64,000 nucleotides of DNA from Curvibacter sp. AEP1-3 (lineage in GTDB: Bacteria > Pseudomonadota > Gammaproteobacteria > Burkholderiales > Burkholderiaceae_C), in contig NZ_CP015698.1 of NCBI RefSeq assembly GCF_002163715.1, positions 2,830,201 to 2,894,200 of the forward strand, written 5' to 3'. Of the stretch, positions 34,859 through 43,166 are shown one piece after another (positions within the stretch are counted from its first letter, which is position 1; each line of letters starts with the position of its first letter). The position numbers and the translations under genes are program-made. The notes under the pieces are model-generated. The model was given only the letters and a program-made list of their open reading frames with translations, was not told where the DNA came from and searched no databases.

Positions 34859-36064
34859 ATGAAAACTTCCTTCTTCGGCACCGCCCTGGTGCTCGGCTTG
34901 CTGTCGGCCATCGGCCCGTTTGCCATTGACATGTACCTCCCCGCCCTGCCCTCCATCGGCCAAAGCCTGGGTGCTTCCATGGGTGCGGTGCAGGCCAGCC
35001 TGATGGCGTTTTTTATCTCGCTGGGTGTGGGCCAGATCATTTACGGCCCCGTGTCCGACATGGTGGGCCGCAAGGCGCCCCTGTACTTTGGTCTCGTGTT
35101 GTTCGCTCTGGGCAGCGTAGGCTGCGCGTTGGCGCCGGACATTGAAACCCTGGTGGTGCTGCGCTTCATCCAGGGGCTGGGCGCCTGCGCCGGAATGGTG
35201 ATTCCGCGCGCTGTAGTGCGCGACCTGCACACCGGGCATGATGCCGCGCGGCTCATGTCGCTGCTCATGCTGGTGTTCAGCGTGTCGCCCATTCTCGCGC
35301 CTCTGGCCGGTAGCGTGCTGATTGAAGTGTTTGGCTGGCGCGCCGTTTTCTGGGCTGTGACCGTGGCAGCCTTGTTGGGCCTGGTGTTGTTGGCCACGAG
35401 TCTGCCGGAAACCCGCCCTCCGGAAGACCGCGTCAACAGCAGCTTTGCCAGTGCGTTGGCCGCTTACGGCGTGCTGTTGAAGGACCGGCATTTTCTGGGC
35501 CTGGTGTTCATCGGTGCCTTCGGTATCTCCAGCTTCTTTGCCTACTTGGCAAATTCATCGTTTGTGCTGATCGACCATTACGGTCTCACGCCCCGGCAGT
35601 ACAGCATCGCGTTTGCGGCTAATGCGGCGTCTTTCATCGGCATTTCGCAGTTCACCGGCAAGCTCAGCGCGCGCTTCGGCCTGGTCAAGCTGGTGAAGTT
35701 TGCGGTGGTGGGCTACGCGCTGACGATGAGCCTGCTATTAGCGGTCAACCTCAGTGGTATGGAGCGGCTGGATGTGATGCTGGGTATGCTGTTTGTGGGC
35801 TACGGTTTCTTGGGCCTGGTGGTGCCGACCACGGCGGTGTTGGCGCTGGATGAACATGGCGAAATTGCCGGCACCGCCTCGGCCCTGATGGGCACCCTGC
35901 AGTTTGTGACCGGTGCGGTGGTCATGGCAGTAACGGGTGCCATGGCGGATGGCACGGCCCGCCCCATGGTGGCGGGCATTGCGGGTTCGGCTATCGTTGC
36001 GTGGGTGCTGGCCCGCATCACATTGCGCCATGCAGGCCGCGCGGCCGCACAAGACAAGGAGTAA
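34859..36064 (+). CDS. Bcr/CflA-family multidrug MFS transporter
   Basis: A 401-residue exporter with 12 membrane helices. It has the Bcr/CflA signatures: FAIDMYLPALPSI in helix 1, GQIIYGPVSDMVGRK in the helix 2-3 loop, LRFIQGLGACAGMVIPRAVVRD in helices 4-5. Family members export bicyclomycin, chloramphenicol or sulfonamides, but the substrate is not predictable. No SD; TATGCT lies 9 nt before ATG 34859, and a GC-rich hairpin (34819-34842) precedes it. The esterase gene follows after 4 nt. Confidence 0.87.
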   Translation: MKTSFFGTALVLGLLSAIGPFAIDMYLPALPSIGQSLGASMGAVQASLMAFFISLGVGQIIYGPVSDMVGRKAPLYFGLVLFALGSVGCALAPDIETLVVLRFIQGLGACAGMVIPRAVVRDLHTGHDAARLMSLLMLVFSVSPILAPLAGSVLIEVFGWRAVFWAVTVAALLGLVLLATSLPETRPPEDRVNSSFASALAAYGVLLKDRHFLGLVFIGAFGISSFFAYLANSSFVLIDHYGLTPRQYSIAFAANAASFIGISQFTGKLSARFGLVKLVKFAVVGYALTMSLLLAVNLSGMERLDVMLGMLFVGYGFLGLVVPTTAVLALDEHGEIAGTASALMGTLQFVTGAVVMAVTGAMADGTARPMVAGIAGSAIVAWVLARITLRHAGRAAAQDKE

Positions 36065-36068
36065 GCCC

Positions 36069-36752
36069 ATGACAGACATCGTCGTTCAACAGCCGGCAGG
36101 CACCCCCCAACAACTTTTCATGTTGCACCACGGTGTGGGCGCCACGCCCGAAGGTCTGGTGCCGTTTGGCCGGCGCTTGGCGCAAGAGTTTCCTGAAGCG
36201 CTGGTGGTTAGCTTGCAAGGGCCACAGGCCTCTGACCTCGGCCAGGGCTACCAGTGGTTTTCAGTGGTCGGGATAACCGAAGAAAACCGCCCTGAGCGCG
36301 TTGCCGCCGCCATGCCCGCGTTTGTGAAAGCCGTGCAGGACTGGCAAGCCCGTGCCGGCGTCAGCCCCGAGGCCACAGCGCTGGTGGGCTTTTCGCAGGG
36401 CGCCATCATGGCCTTGGAATCCACCCAGCAAGATGTCTTTTTGGCCGGCCGCGTGCTCGCCTTGTCGGGCCGCTTCGCCCAACTGCCCAAGGCACCGCAC
36501 GCCCACACCACCCTGCACTTTGTGCATGGCAAGGCTGACAAGGTCATGCATTACGGCTACACCGTGACGGCGGCAGAGCACCTGGTGAGCCTGGGCTCGG
36601 ATGTGACGGCCGACGTCATCCCCTTCGTAGGCCATGAGGTGAATCAGGATGTGGTGGACACGGCCGTCGAGCGCCTGCTCGGCCACCTGCCCAAGCGCCA
36701 CTGGGAGGCCGTCCACCAGGCGGCCGAACAGGACGACACCGCCGAGGACTGA
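36069..36752 (+). CDS. Carboxylesterase/phospholipase (YpfH-like serine hydrolase)
   Basis: A 227-residue alpha/beta hydrolase of the phospholipase/carboxylesterase group. FMLHHGVGATPEGLVPFG provides the oxyanion region (16-33). The nucleophile is in ALVGFSQGAIMALE, Asp in HGKADKVMHY, and His in FVGHEVNQDVVD. The size and motif order match YpfH and related esterases. ATG 36069 has an SD (AAGGAG) inside the end of the preceding transporter gene, so the two are co-translated. It converges with pepP. Confidence 0.88.
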   Translation: MTDIVVQQPAGTPQQLFMLHHGVGATPEGLVPFGRRLAQEFPEALVVSLQGPQASDLGQGYQWFSVVGITEENRPERVAAAMPAFVKAVQDWQARAGVSPEATALVGFSQGAIMALESTQQDVFLAGRVLALSGRFAQLPKAPHAHTTLHFVHGKADKVMHYGYTVTAAEHLVSLGSDVTADVIPFVGHEVNQDVVDTAVERLLGHLPKRHWEAVHQAAEQDDTAED

Positions 36753-36770
36753 TCGACCCGTTATCGGACC

Positions 36771-38174
36771 TTAGCGCATCAAGGCTTCAATAGCATCTGC
36801 CTCCACCGGCACGCCGCGGCTGATGAGCTCGCAGCCGGTGTCGGTGACGATGGCGTCGTCTTCGATGCGGATGCCGATGTGGTGGAACTGCTCCGGCACC
36901 CCTGGTGCCGGACGCACATAAATGCCGGGCTCAATGGTCAGCACCATGCCGCTGCGCAGAATGCGCGCGGGCCGGTTCACGATCTCATTGCCGGTGAGAG
37001 CGTCTTTGCGCACATGCTTGGTGCCCAGCTCGGATGGCTCGGTGTACGAGCCGCAGTCATGCACATCCATGCCCAGCCAGTGGCCGGTGCGGTGCATGTA
37101 GAACTGGAAGTAAGCGCGCTTCTCGATCACATCGTCCAGGCTACCCACGGTGTTTTTGTTCAAGAGCCCCAAGTCCAGCATGCCTTGCGAAAGCACGCGC
37201 ACCGTGGCGTCATGCGGGTCGGTAAAGCGCGCGCCGGCCTTGGTGGCTTCCACAGCGGCCACTTGCGAGGCCAGCACCAGGTCATACAGCGCGCGCTGCG
37301 GGCCGGTGAATGTGCCGTTGGCAGGGAAGGTGCGGGTGATGTCGGAGGCGTAGCCGTCCAGCTCGCAGCCCGCGTCAATCAGCACCAGCTCACCATGGCG
37401 CACCGGGGCCGCGTCGGCACGGTAGTGCAGCACGCAGGCGTTGGCACCGGCGGCCACGATGGAGCTGTAGGCCGGGTACTGCGAGCCCTGCAGGCGGAAC
37501 TCATGCAGCAGCTCAGCGTCCAGGTGGTATTCGCGCACGTCTTTGCCTTCGCGCAGCATGCGGGCCGACAGCTGCATGGCGCGGATGTGGGCTTGCGCGC
37601 TGATCTGCGCGGCGCGGCGCATCACGTCCTGTTCATAGGCATCCTTGATCAGGCGCATCTCATCCAGCGGACCGCACAGGTCGCGCACCTGCTCGGGCAC
37701 CAGGGTGCCAAAGCGCACTCGGGCGCGCAGACTGCTGAGCCAGCCGTCGATGCGGGTCTCCAGGCCCTTGTGGGTGGCAAAGGGGTACCAGACGGCATCG
37801 GCGCCATCCAGCAGTGCGGGCAGGCGTTGGTCCAGCTCGTCTACTGAATAGGCGGCGTTCACGCCGAGGGTGCCCGGCGCTGCATCCGGCCCGAGGCGAA
37901 AGCCGTCCCAGATTTCGCGCTCCAGGTCTTTGGGTTGGCAAAACAGGGTGGTGGTGCCGTCACCCTGGATAACCAGCCAAGCCCGCGGCTCGGCAAAGCC
38001 GCTTAGGTAATGGAAGTAGCTGTCATGGCGGAACAAAAAGTCCGCATCCCGGTTGCGCTGCTGCTCCGGGGCCGTGGGCAGCACCGCCACGCCATGCGGG
38101 CCGATGTGGGCGGCCAGGCGCACGCGGCGGCCGGCGTAGTCTGCGGTGAGTGCGGAGGTGGAGGGCTGGGTCAT
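36771..38174 (-). CDS. pepP: Xaa-Pro aminopeptidase (aminopeptidase P)
   Basis: A 467-residue dimanganese M24 peptidase removing an N-terminal residue next to proline. The N-terminal aminopeptidase P domain (about 1-150) has RNRDADFLFRHDSYFHYLSGF. The catalytic pita-bread domain supplies the ligands: LVLIDAGCELDGYASDITRTFP (two Asp), HRTGHWLGMDVHD (His), VLTIEPGIY (Glu) and HHIGIRIEDDAIV (Glu). ATG 38174 overlaps the murU stop as ATGA, so it is translated from the murU message. Confidence 0.94.
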   Translation of the reverse strand: MTQPSTSALTADYAGRRVRLAAHIGPHGVAVLPTAPEQQRNRDADFLFRHDSYFHYLSGFAEPRAWLVIQGDGTTTLFCQPKDLEREIWDGFRLGPDAAPGTLGVNAAYSVDELDQRLPALLDGADAVWYPFATHKGLETRIDGWLSSLRARVRFGTLVPEQVRDLCGPLDEMRLIKDAYEQDVMRRAAQISAQAHIRAMQLSARMLREGKDVREYHLDAELLHEFRLQGSQYPAYSSIVAAGANACVLHYRADAAPVRHGELVLIDAGCELDGYASDITRTFPANGTFTGPQRALYDLVLASQVAAVEATKAGARFTDPHDATVRVLSQGMLDLGLLNKNTVGSLDDVIEKRAYFQFYMHRTGHWLGMDVHDCGSYTEPSELGTKHVRKDALTGNEIVNRPARILRSGMVLTIEPGIYVRPAPGVPEQFHHIGIRIEDDAIVTDTGCELISRGVPVEADAIEALMR

Positions 38175-39019
38175 GGTGTCTGTGCGTTGAGTTCTGCCAA
38201 GCGCTCGGGGGTGCCGACGTCGGTCCAGCGGCCAGTGTAAATCTCGGCGCTTACCCTTGCACCCTGCATGGCCCGGCGCAATAGCGGGGCCAGCGGCGCC
38301 TTGATGCCTTGCGGGTTGCCGGCGGGAATGTCGCACCAGGGCTGGGCAAACAGGTCGCGGTGAAACAGGGCAAAGGTGCTGTAGGTGTAGCGGGACGCAG
38401 TGCTGTCCGGAGCGGGGTCCACGCAGCGGCCAATGCCATCCGCGCCCACGGTCTCCAACCCGAAGTCCCCTTTCGTGTTGTGCGCCGGGTTGGGCACCAG
38501 CCACAGGTGGGCCAACATGCCGCTGCTCGTAAAGCGCTCCAAGGCGCTACGGGTGAACACCATGTCGGGCGCAAACACGTCACCCGCCATGGACCAGAAA
38601 ACCGTGTCCAGCAGCGGCAGGGCACGGGCAATGCCGCCAGCCGTCTCCAACGCACCACCGAAATCTCGGCCTTCATGAGAGTAATGCAGATGGATGCTGG
38701 TGGTTGGTTGCTCTGAATTTGATAGCTGCTTGCGAACATCCATCGGGCGCTGGAGGGCTAAAGCATCTTGAAACGCAGCCTCGATCTGTTCGCCCAACCA
38801 GGCCGTGTTCACCATGGCAGACGCAAAGCCCCCTGCGGCCAGCGCCTCCAAGTGGTACTGCATGAGCGGCTTGCCGTGCACCTGCAGCAGGGGCTTAGGG
38901 CGGGTGTCGGTCAGCGGGCGCATGCGCTCGCCGCGGCCGGCAGCCAGCACGATGGCGGGGCTGGTGCGTGCGGGCGAGGCGGTGTCAGAAGAGGGGTCAG
39001 AGGGCAATAGGTCAGGCAT
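38171..39019 (-). CDS. murU: N-acetylmuramate alpha-1-phosphate uridylyltransferase (MurU-like nucleotidyltransferase)
   Basis: A 282-residue sugar-1-phosphate nucleotidyltransferase. IVLAAGRGERMRPLTDTRPKPLL is the nucleotide-binding signature (split by the 20-residue reporting limit: LAAGRGERMRPLTDTRPKP), followed by YHLEAL, a metal-binding Asp in MAGDVFAPD, and RWTDVGTPERLAEL at the end. It completes the cell-wall recycling route begun by AmgK. Between about residues 87 and 106 it carries a segment, QRPMDVRKQLSNSEQP, encoded by a dispersed repeat in antisense. ATG 39019 has no SD but TATGCT 8 nt upstream; a start 45 nt earlier is possible. It overlaps pepP by 4 nt. Confidence 0.85.
   Translation of the reverse strand: MPDLLPSDPSSDTASPARTSPAIVLAAGRGERMRPLTDTRPKPLLQVHGKPLMQYHLEALAAGGFASAMVNTAWLGEQIEAAFQDALALQRPMDVRKQLSNSEQPTTSIHLHYSHEGRDFGGALETAGGIARALPLLDTVFWSMAGDVFAPDMVFTRSALERFTSSGMLAHLWLVPNPAHNTKGDFGLETVGADGIGRCVDPAPDSTASRYTYSTFALFHRDLFAQPWCDIPAGNPQGIKAPLAPLLRRAMQGARVSAEIYTGRWTDVGTPERLAELNAQTP
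38710..38764 (+). repeat. Dispersed palindromic repeat inside murU
   Basis: Plus-strand order: GCTCTGAATTTGATAGCTGC, TTGCGAACATCCATCGGGCG, CTGGAGGGCTAAAGC. It aligns with the bufC copy over its full length, with shared ATAGCTGC, TGCG, GGGCGC, GGAGG/AGAGG and AAAGC. It is translated from the opposite strand as part of MurU. Confidence 0.8.
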
Positions 39020-39155
39020 GGTGAGGAAGCATAGCCCACGGACTGGCGCAGTTTTTGCCTGCATGGCGTGTGCGCAGGGGTGTTCAGCGCCGTGTCATGC
39101 GGCCCCGCTAGACTGCCTGCATCCCCGTGGACCGCTTTGATCAAAGGAAATCGTT

Positions 39156-39950
39156 ATGCAGCACGTTGTTTTCAACCAGAAAGGTGGCGTTGGCAAGTCC
39201 ACCATCACCTGCAACCTGGCTGCCATCAGTGCGTCCCAAGGTTTGCGCACCTTGGTGATTGACTTGGACTCCCAGGGCAACTCCAGCCGCTATCTGCTGG
39301 GCGCCGACATGGCCGACGAGCTGCCCAACGTGGCCGAGTTTTTTGAGCAGAGTCTCAAGTTCACCGTGCGCGACAAGCCTGCGAGCGACTACATCAGCGA
39401 AACCCAGTGGCCCAATCTGGACCTGCTGCCATCCAGCCCGCTGCTCGACGAGCTGCACAGCAAGCTGGAGAGCCGCCACAAGATCTACAAGCTGCGTGAC
39501 GCCCTGGAGCAGTTGGCCGCCGACTACGACCAGATTTACATCGACACCCCGCCGGCACTCAATTTCTACACCCGCAGCGCGCTGATTGCCGCGCAGGGCT
39601 GCCTGATCCCGTTTGACTGCGACGACTTTTCCCGCCGCGCGCTCTACACCCTGCTGGAGAACGTGCAGGAGATCAAGGCCGACCACAACAAGAATCTGGA
39701 AGTGGAAGGCATCGTGGTCAACCAGTTCCAGCCGCGCGCCAACCTGCCGCAGCGCCTGGTGCAGGAGCTGATTGACGAAGGCCTGCCGGTCTTGCAGCCT
39801 TACCTCGGTGCCTCGGTGAAGATCCGCGAGTCGCACGAGCAGTCCAAACCCATGATTTACCTGGAGCCCGGCCACAAGCTGACGCAGGAGTTTGTGGCTT
39901 TGCACGACGCCTTGTTGCCCAAGAGAAAATCAGGCAAAAAGAGCAAGTAG
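39156..39950 (+). CDS. Orphan ParA-family ATPase
   Basis: A 264-residue deviant-Walker ATPase. The P-loop is FNQKGGVGKSTITCNLA (6-22) with both lysines. Walker A' is LVIDLDSQGNSSRYLL (about 34-49) and the Walker B region is IYIDTPPALNF. Such proteins position cargo on the nucleoid. There is no parB beside it; a dispersed repeat and the PBP1A gene follow. The cargo could be a protein cluster instead of DNA, but this cannot be seen. ATG 39156 has AAAGGA 8 nt upstream. Confidence 0.88.
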   Translation: MQHVVFNQKGGVGKSTITCNLAAISASQGLRTLVIDLDSQGNSSRYLLGADMADELPNVAEFFEQSLKFTVRDKPASDYISETQWPNLDLLPSSPLLDELHSKLESRHKIYKLRDALEQLAADYDQIYIDTPPALNFYTRSALIAAQGCLIPFDCDDFSRRALYTLLENVQEIKADHNKNLEVEGIVVNQFQPRANLPQRLVQELIDEGLPVLQPYLGASVKIRESHEQSKPMIYLEPGHKLTQEFVALHDALLPKRKSGKKSK

Positions 39951-39990
39951 CGCTCGCCCATATTGCGCGAGCAGCTCCTTTTTTCATAGC
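39950..39990 (-). repeat. Dispersed palindromic repeat between parA-like gene and PBP1A
   Basis: Minus-strand order: GCTATGAAAAAAGGAGCTGC, TCGCGCAATATGGGCGAGCG. It touches the stop codon of the ParA-like gene. It matches the 21086 and 62596 copies in AGGAGCTGC and CGCGCAatAT. Confidence 0.72.
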
Positions 39991-40057
39991 GTTTACAAAC
40001 GGGTCGCCAGCGTGCGACCGGCACTGTCGATAATGCGCGCTCCATCTTCGAGCCGCT

Positions 40058-42346
40058 ATGCAAACCACTTCCTGGGGCCCCTGGCCCATGCGCATCCTCA
40101 AAACCGGCCTGGTGTTGGCAGTGCTGGGTGCCCTGTTTCTGGCCGCTGCGGTCGCGTTTTTCTCGACCCAGCTGCCGGATACATCTTCCCTCTCCAATTA
40201 CCAACCCAAGCAACCGCTGCGTGTGCTCACGGCCGATGGTGTGGAGGTAGCCGGTTTCGGGACCGAACGCCGGGTCTACAAACCCATTGACCAGATCCCC
40301 AAGCTGATGAAAGACAGCCTGCTGGCCGTGGAAGACTCGCGCTTCTATGGCCATGGCGGGTTGGACCCCATTGGGGTCGCTCGCGCCATCGTGGCCAACC
40401 TGACCGGCGGCCGTACCCAGGGGGCGTCCACGATCACCCAACAGGTGGCGCGCACATTCTTCCTGAGCCGCTCGCGGACACTGGAGCGCAAAATCAAAGA
40501 AGCGCTGCTGGCCTACAAGATCGAGTCGCAACTCAGCAAAGACCAGATTCTGGAGCTCTACATGAACCAGATCTACCTGGGTGCACGGGCGTACGGCTTT
40601 GAGGCGGCGGCACAGGCCTATTTCGGCAAAACGCTTTCTGCGCTCAGTGCGGCCGAGTGCGCCATGCTGGCCGGCCTGCCGCAGAACCCTTACTTTGCCA
40701 ACCCCATCCAGAATTTCGAGCGCGCACGTACCCGCCAACTGGTGGCCTTGAGCCGCATGCGATCGGAAGGGGTGATCGACGAAGCGCAGTACCAGGCAGC
40801 CAAGGCCGAAAAGCTCGCGGTGCGCAAACGCAATGAGGTGGATGTGCACGCGGAGTACGTGGCCGAGATGGTGCGCCAGCAGGTCTATGCCCAGTTCGGT
40901 GAGTTGAGCTACACCACAGGCCTCAACGTCACCACCACTTTGCGTGCTGCGGACCAGCAAGTGGCTTACAAGGCACTGCGTCACACGCTGGTGGAACACT
41001 CTCTGCGCCAGGTCTGGCGCGGTCCGGAGGGGCAGGAGAACCTCGCTGCCGACTTGAAGGACGAAGATCCGGCCGTGGCCCAGGCGCTGGCCGACTACGA
41101 CGATGACGAAGACCTGCGCATCGCCATCGTCACACGCGCCAGTGCCAAGGCGGTGAGCGTGGTGCTGGGCTCGGGTGAGGCGATCACCATTGACGGTACC
41201 GGCCTGCGCCCCGCGCAGTCCGGCTTGGGTGACTCTGCAGCCGCCAAGCTCAAACTGCGCCGCGGCTCGGTGGTGCGCGTGCTGCAACAGGGCAAGGCCT
41301 GGAGCCTGGTGCAGTGGCCCGAGGCCGAAGGGGCTTTCGTGTCCATGGACCCGGCCAATGGCGAGATTCGCGCGCTGGTGGGCGGGTTCGACTTTCACCG
41401 CAATCAGTTCAACCACGTGACCCAAGGCTGGCGGCAGCCGGGTTCCAGCTACAAGCCCTTCATTTACTCCGGAGCCATCGAGAGCGGCATGCAGCCCGAG
41501 TCGCTTGTCAATGACGCGCCCATGGAAAACGTGGGTGATTGGGCACCCGAAAACGATGACGGCAGTACCGACGGCCCCATTACCCTGCGCCGCGCGCTGG
41601 CCCGCTCCAAGAACCTGGTGTCCATCCGCCTGATGCAGCTGCTTTCACCGGTGGGCGCCCGCGAGTGGACCAGCCGCTTCGGCTTCGACCCCGAGCGCCA
41701 GCCCGACAACCTGACCCAGGCTTTGGGCACTGGCTCCACCAATCCCTTGCAGATGGCGGGTGCGTATTCTGTGCTGGCCAATGGCGGTTACCGGGTTAAT
41801 CCAGTGCTGATCCAGAAGATTGCCCGCACGAATGGCGAGGTGGTGTTCGAAGCCAAGCCTCAGGTGCTGGACGAGACCGTGCGCGCCGTACCGCAACGCA
41901 ATACCTTCATGGTGTCCAGCCTGCTGCAAGAGGTCACTCGTTCAGGCACCGCGGCCAAAGCCCAAGCCACCCTCAAGCGCCCGGACTTGTATGGCAAAAC
42001 AGGTACCACCAATGACGTGGTGGACGCTTGGTTTGCCGGTTACCAGCCCGGCCTGGTCGCGGTGGTCTGGGTGGGCTATGACACGCCGCGCAGCCTGGGA
42101 TCGCGCGCCTCCGGTTCTGCACTCGCCCTTCCGGCGTGGATCGACTACATGGCTACCGCCCTCAAGAATGTGCCTGTTCAGGAAGTGCAGCCTCCTGCCG
42201 GCGTGGTCCGCGTTGGCGGAGACTGGCGCTACGAGGAATGGGCCAATGGCGGTTTTCTGGAAAGCATAGGCGTAGACGGGCAAGTCATATCGCCGGCACT
42301 GACCGTCAAGCCATCCCTAGGTTCGACTCAAGACGCGTTACCTTAA
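40058..42346 (+). CDS. mrcA: Penicillin-binding protein 1A (bifunctional peptidoglycan synthase)
   Basis: A 762-residue class A PBP. An N-terminal membrane anchor (about 15-35) precedes the glycosyltransferase domain with AVEDSRFYGHGGLDPIG (catalytic Glu), GASTITQQVAR and KIKEALLAYKIE. An OB-like insertion follows, then the transpeptidase with SSYKPF (nucleophile Ser463, Lys466), ARSKNL (SxN motif) and KTGTT at 647-651. All catalytic residues are present. It polymerises and cross-links peptidoglycan in the periplasm. Confidence 0.94.
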   Translation: MQTTSWGPWPMRILKTGLVLAVLGALFLAAAVAFFSTQLPDTSSLSNYQPKQPLRVLTADGVEVAGFGTERRVYKPIDQIPKLMKDSLLAVEDSRFYGHGGLDPIGVARAIVANLTGGRTQGASTITQQVARTFFLSRSRTLERKIKEALLAYKIESQLSKDQILELYMNQIYLGARAYGFEAAAQAYFGKTLSALSAAECAMLAGLPQNPYFANPIQNFERARTRQLVALSRMRSEGVIDEAQYQAAKAEKLAVRKRNEVDVHAEYVAEMVRQQVYAQFGELSYTTGLNVTTTLRAADQQVAYKALRHTLVEHSLRQVWRGPEGQENLAADLKDEDPAVAQALADYDDDEDLRIAIVTRASAKAVSVVLGSGEAITIDGTGLRPAQSGLGDSAAAKLKLRRGSVVRVLQQGKAWSLVQWPEAEGAFVSMDPANGEIRALVGGFDFHRNQFNHVTQGWRQPGSSYKPFIYSGAIESGMQPESLVNDAPMENVGDWAPENDDGSTDGPITLRRALARSKNLVSIRLMQLLSPVGAREWTSRFGFDPERQPDNLTQALGTGSTNPLQMAGAYSVLANGGYRVNPVLIQKIARTNGEVVFEAKPQVLDETVRAVPQRNTFMVSSLLQEVTRSGTAAKAQATLKRPDLYGKTGTTNDVVDAWFAGYQPGLVAVVWVGYDTPRSLGSRASGSALALPAWIDYMATALKNVPVQEVQPPAGVVRVGGDWRYEEWANGGFLESIGVDGQVISPALTVKPSLGSTQDALP

Positions 42347-42347
42347 G

Positions 42348-42363
42348 TGTGATTTATTTCACA
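42348..42363 (+). promoter_or_regulatory. CRP-like binding site upstream of the PEP-CTERM gene
   Basis: TGTGA-TTTATT-TCACA matches both consensus half-sites of a CRP/Vfr site with the correct 6-bp spacer. It lies just after the PBP1A stop and 102 nt before the PEP-CTERM start. No T-run follows, so it is not an obvious terminator. Confidence 0.55.
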
Positions 42364-42464
42364 CTCATTGCATCGAGACTAGTCCATACGGCCTACATGA
42401 GTTTTGTGGACTAATTCTTAAAATCGATGTGCAAAGTAGCGCTTTTTACAAACACAGGGTACAT

Positions 42465-43100
42465 ATGAAGAAATTTATCATCGTTGCGGCAATGGCTGCC
42501 ACGTCCTTTTTGTCTGCGCATGCAGCTTCCATTACTGGCCTGGTGAACACTGGTAGTTTTGCAAGCGGTGCGCAAGATATCAACTATGCACTCAACGGCA
42601 ATTCTTTCGGTTACGTGACCTCCAACGGTAGCTTTCCCCTCAACGGAGCTTGGATTGCAAATACTGCCACTTCGAAATGGATCACACCGGCCTTGAACCA
42701 AGGCACTTCCTTCGACCCAAGCGCCAATGGCACTTATTCATGGAAGCTGAGCTTTGACTTGTCGGGCTTTAACGCTGCAACGGCCAATTTTTCCGGCCGA
42801 TTCGCGGCCGACAATTCTGCTGTGGTCAAACTCAATGGTGTGCAAGTTGGTACAGCAGGTGGATTCAGCAGTTTCTCCAGCTTCAGTGCGAATAGCGGTT
42901 TTTACAGTGGGCTCAACACTTTGGAATTCGTGGTGACCAACTTGGCTCAAGGCTCTGGTAACCCCACAGGCTTGCGTGTCGAGTTTCTGCAATCCAATGT
43001 GACTCCAGTTCCAGAACCAGAAACCTACGCGATGTTGCTGGCAGGCTTAGGTTTGATGGGCATGATTAGCCGTCGCCGCATGAAGGGCAAGGCTGCTTAA
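42465..43100 (+). CDS. PEP-CTERM sorting-domain protein
   Basis: A 211-residue secreted protein. The signal peptide runs to about SAHAA (residues 1-21). The body is rich in Ser, Asn, Gly and Phe, beta-structured, with no recognised enzyme motif. The C-terminus is a complete PEP-CTERM signal: PVPEPETYAM, a hydrophobic stretch LLAGLGLMGMI and SRRRMKG. Exosortase would cleave here and move the protein to the surface or matrix; no exosortase gene is in the window. GC is lower than that of neighbours. ATG 42465 was chosen to begin at the signal peptide. Confidence 0.9.
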   Translation: MKKFIIVAAMAATSFLSAHAASITGLVNTGSFASGAQDINYALNGNSFGYVTSNGSFPLNGAWIANTATSKWITPALNQGTSFDPSANGTYSWKLSFDLSGFNAATANFSGRFAADNSAVVKLNGVQVGTAGGFSSFSSFSANSGFYSGLNTLEFVVTNLAQGSGNPTGLRVEFLQSNVTPVPEPETYAMLLAGLGLMGMISRRRMKGKAA

Positions 43101-43120
43101 GTTCAGTCCGTGTCAGCAGC

Positions 43121-43149
43121 AAAAAAGGGAGCCTTGGCTCCCTTTTTTT
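43121..43149. terminator. Bidirectional intrinsic terminator
   Basis: AAAAAAGGGAGC pairs with GCTCCCTTTTTT around a CTTG loop, with T-runs on both strands. It ends the PEP-CTERM transcript and the convergent old-yellow-enzyme transcript. Confidence 0.92.
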
Positions 43150-43166
43150 GTTGGCCATAGAGGAAC

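Noticed and set aside
39857..41425. A 522-codon open frame on the minus strand
   Set aside because: Antisense to PBP1A and the end of the ParA-like gene, both of which are certain.
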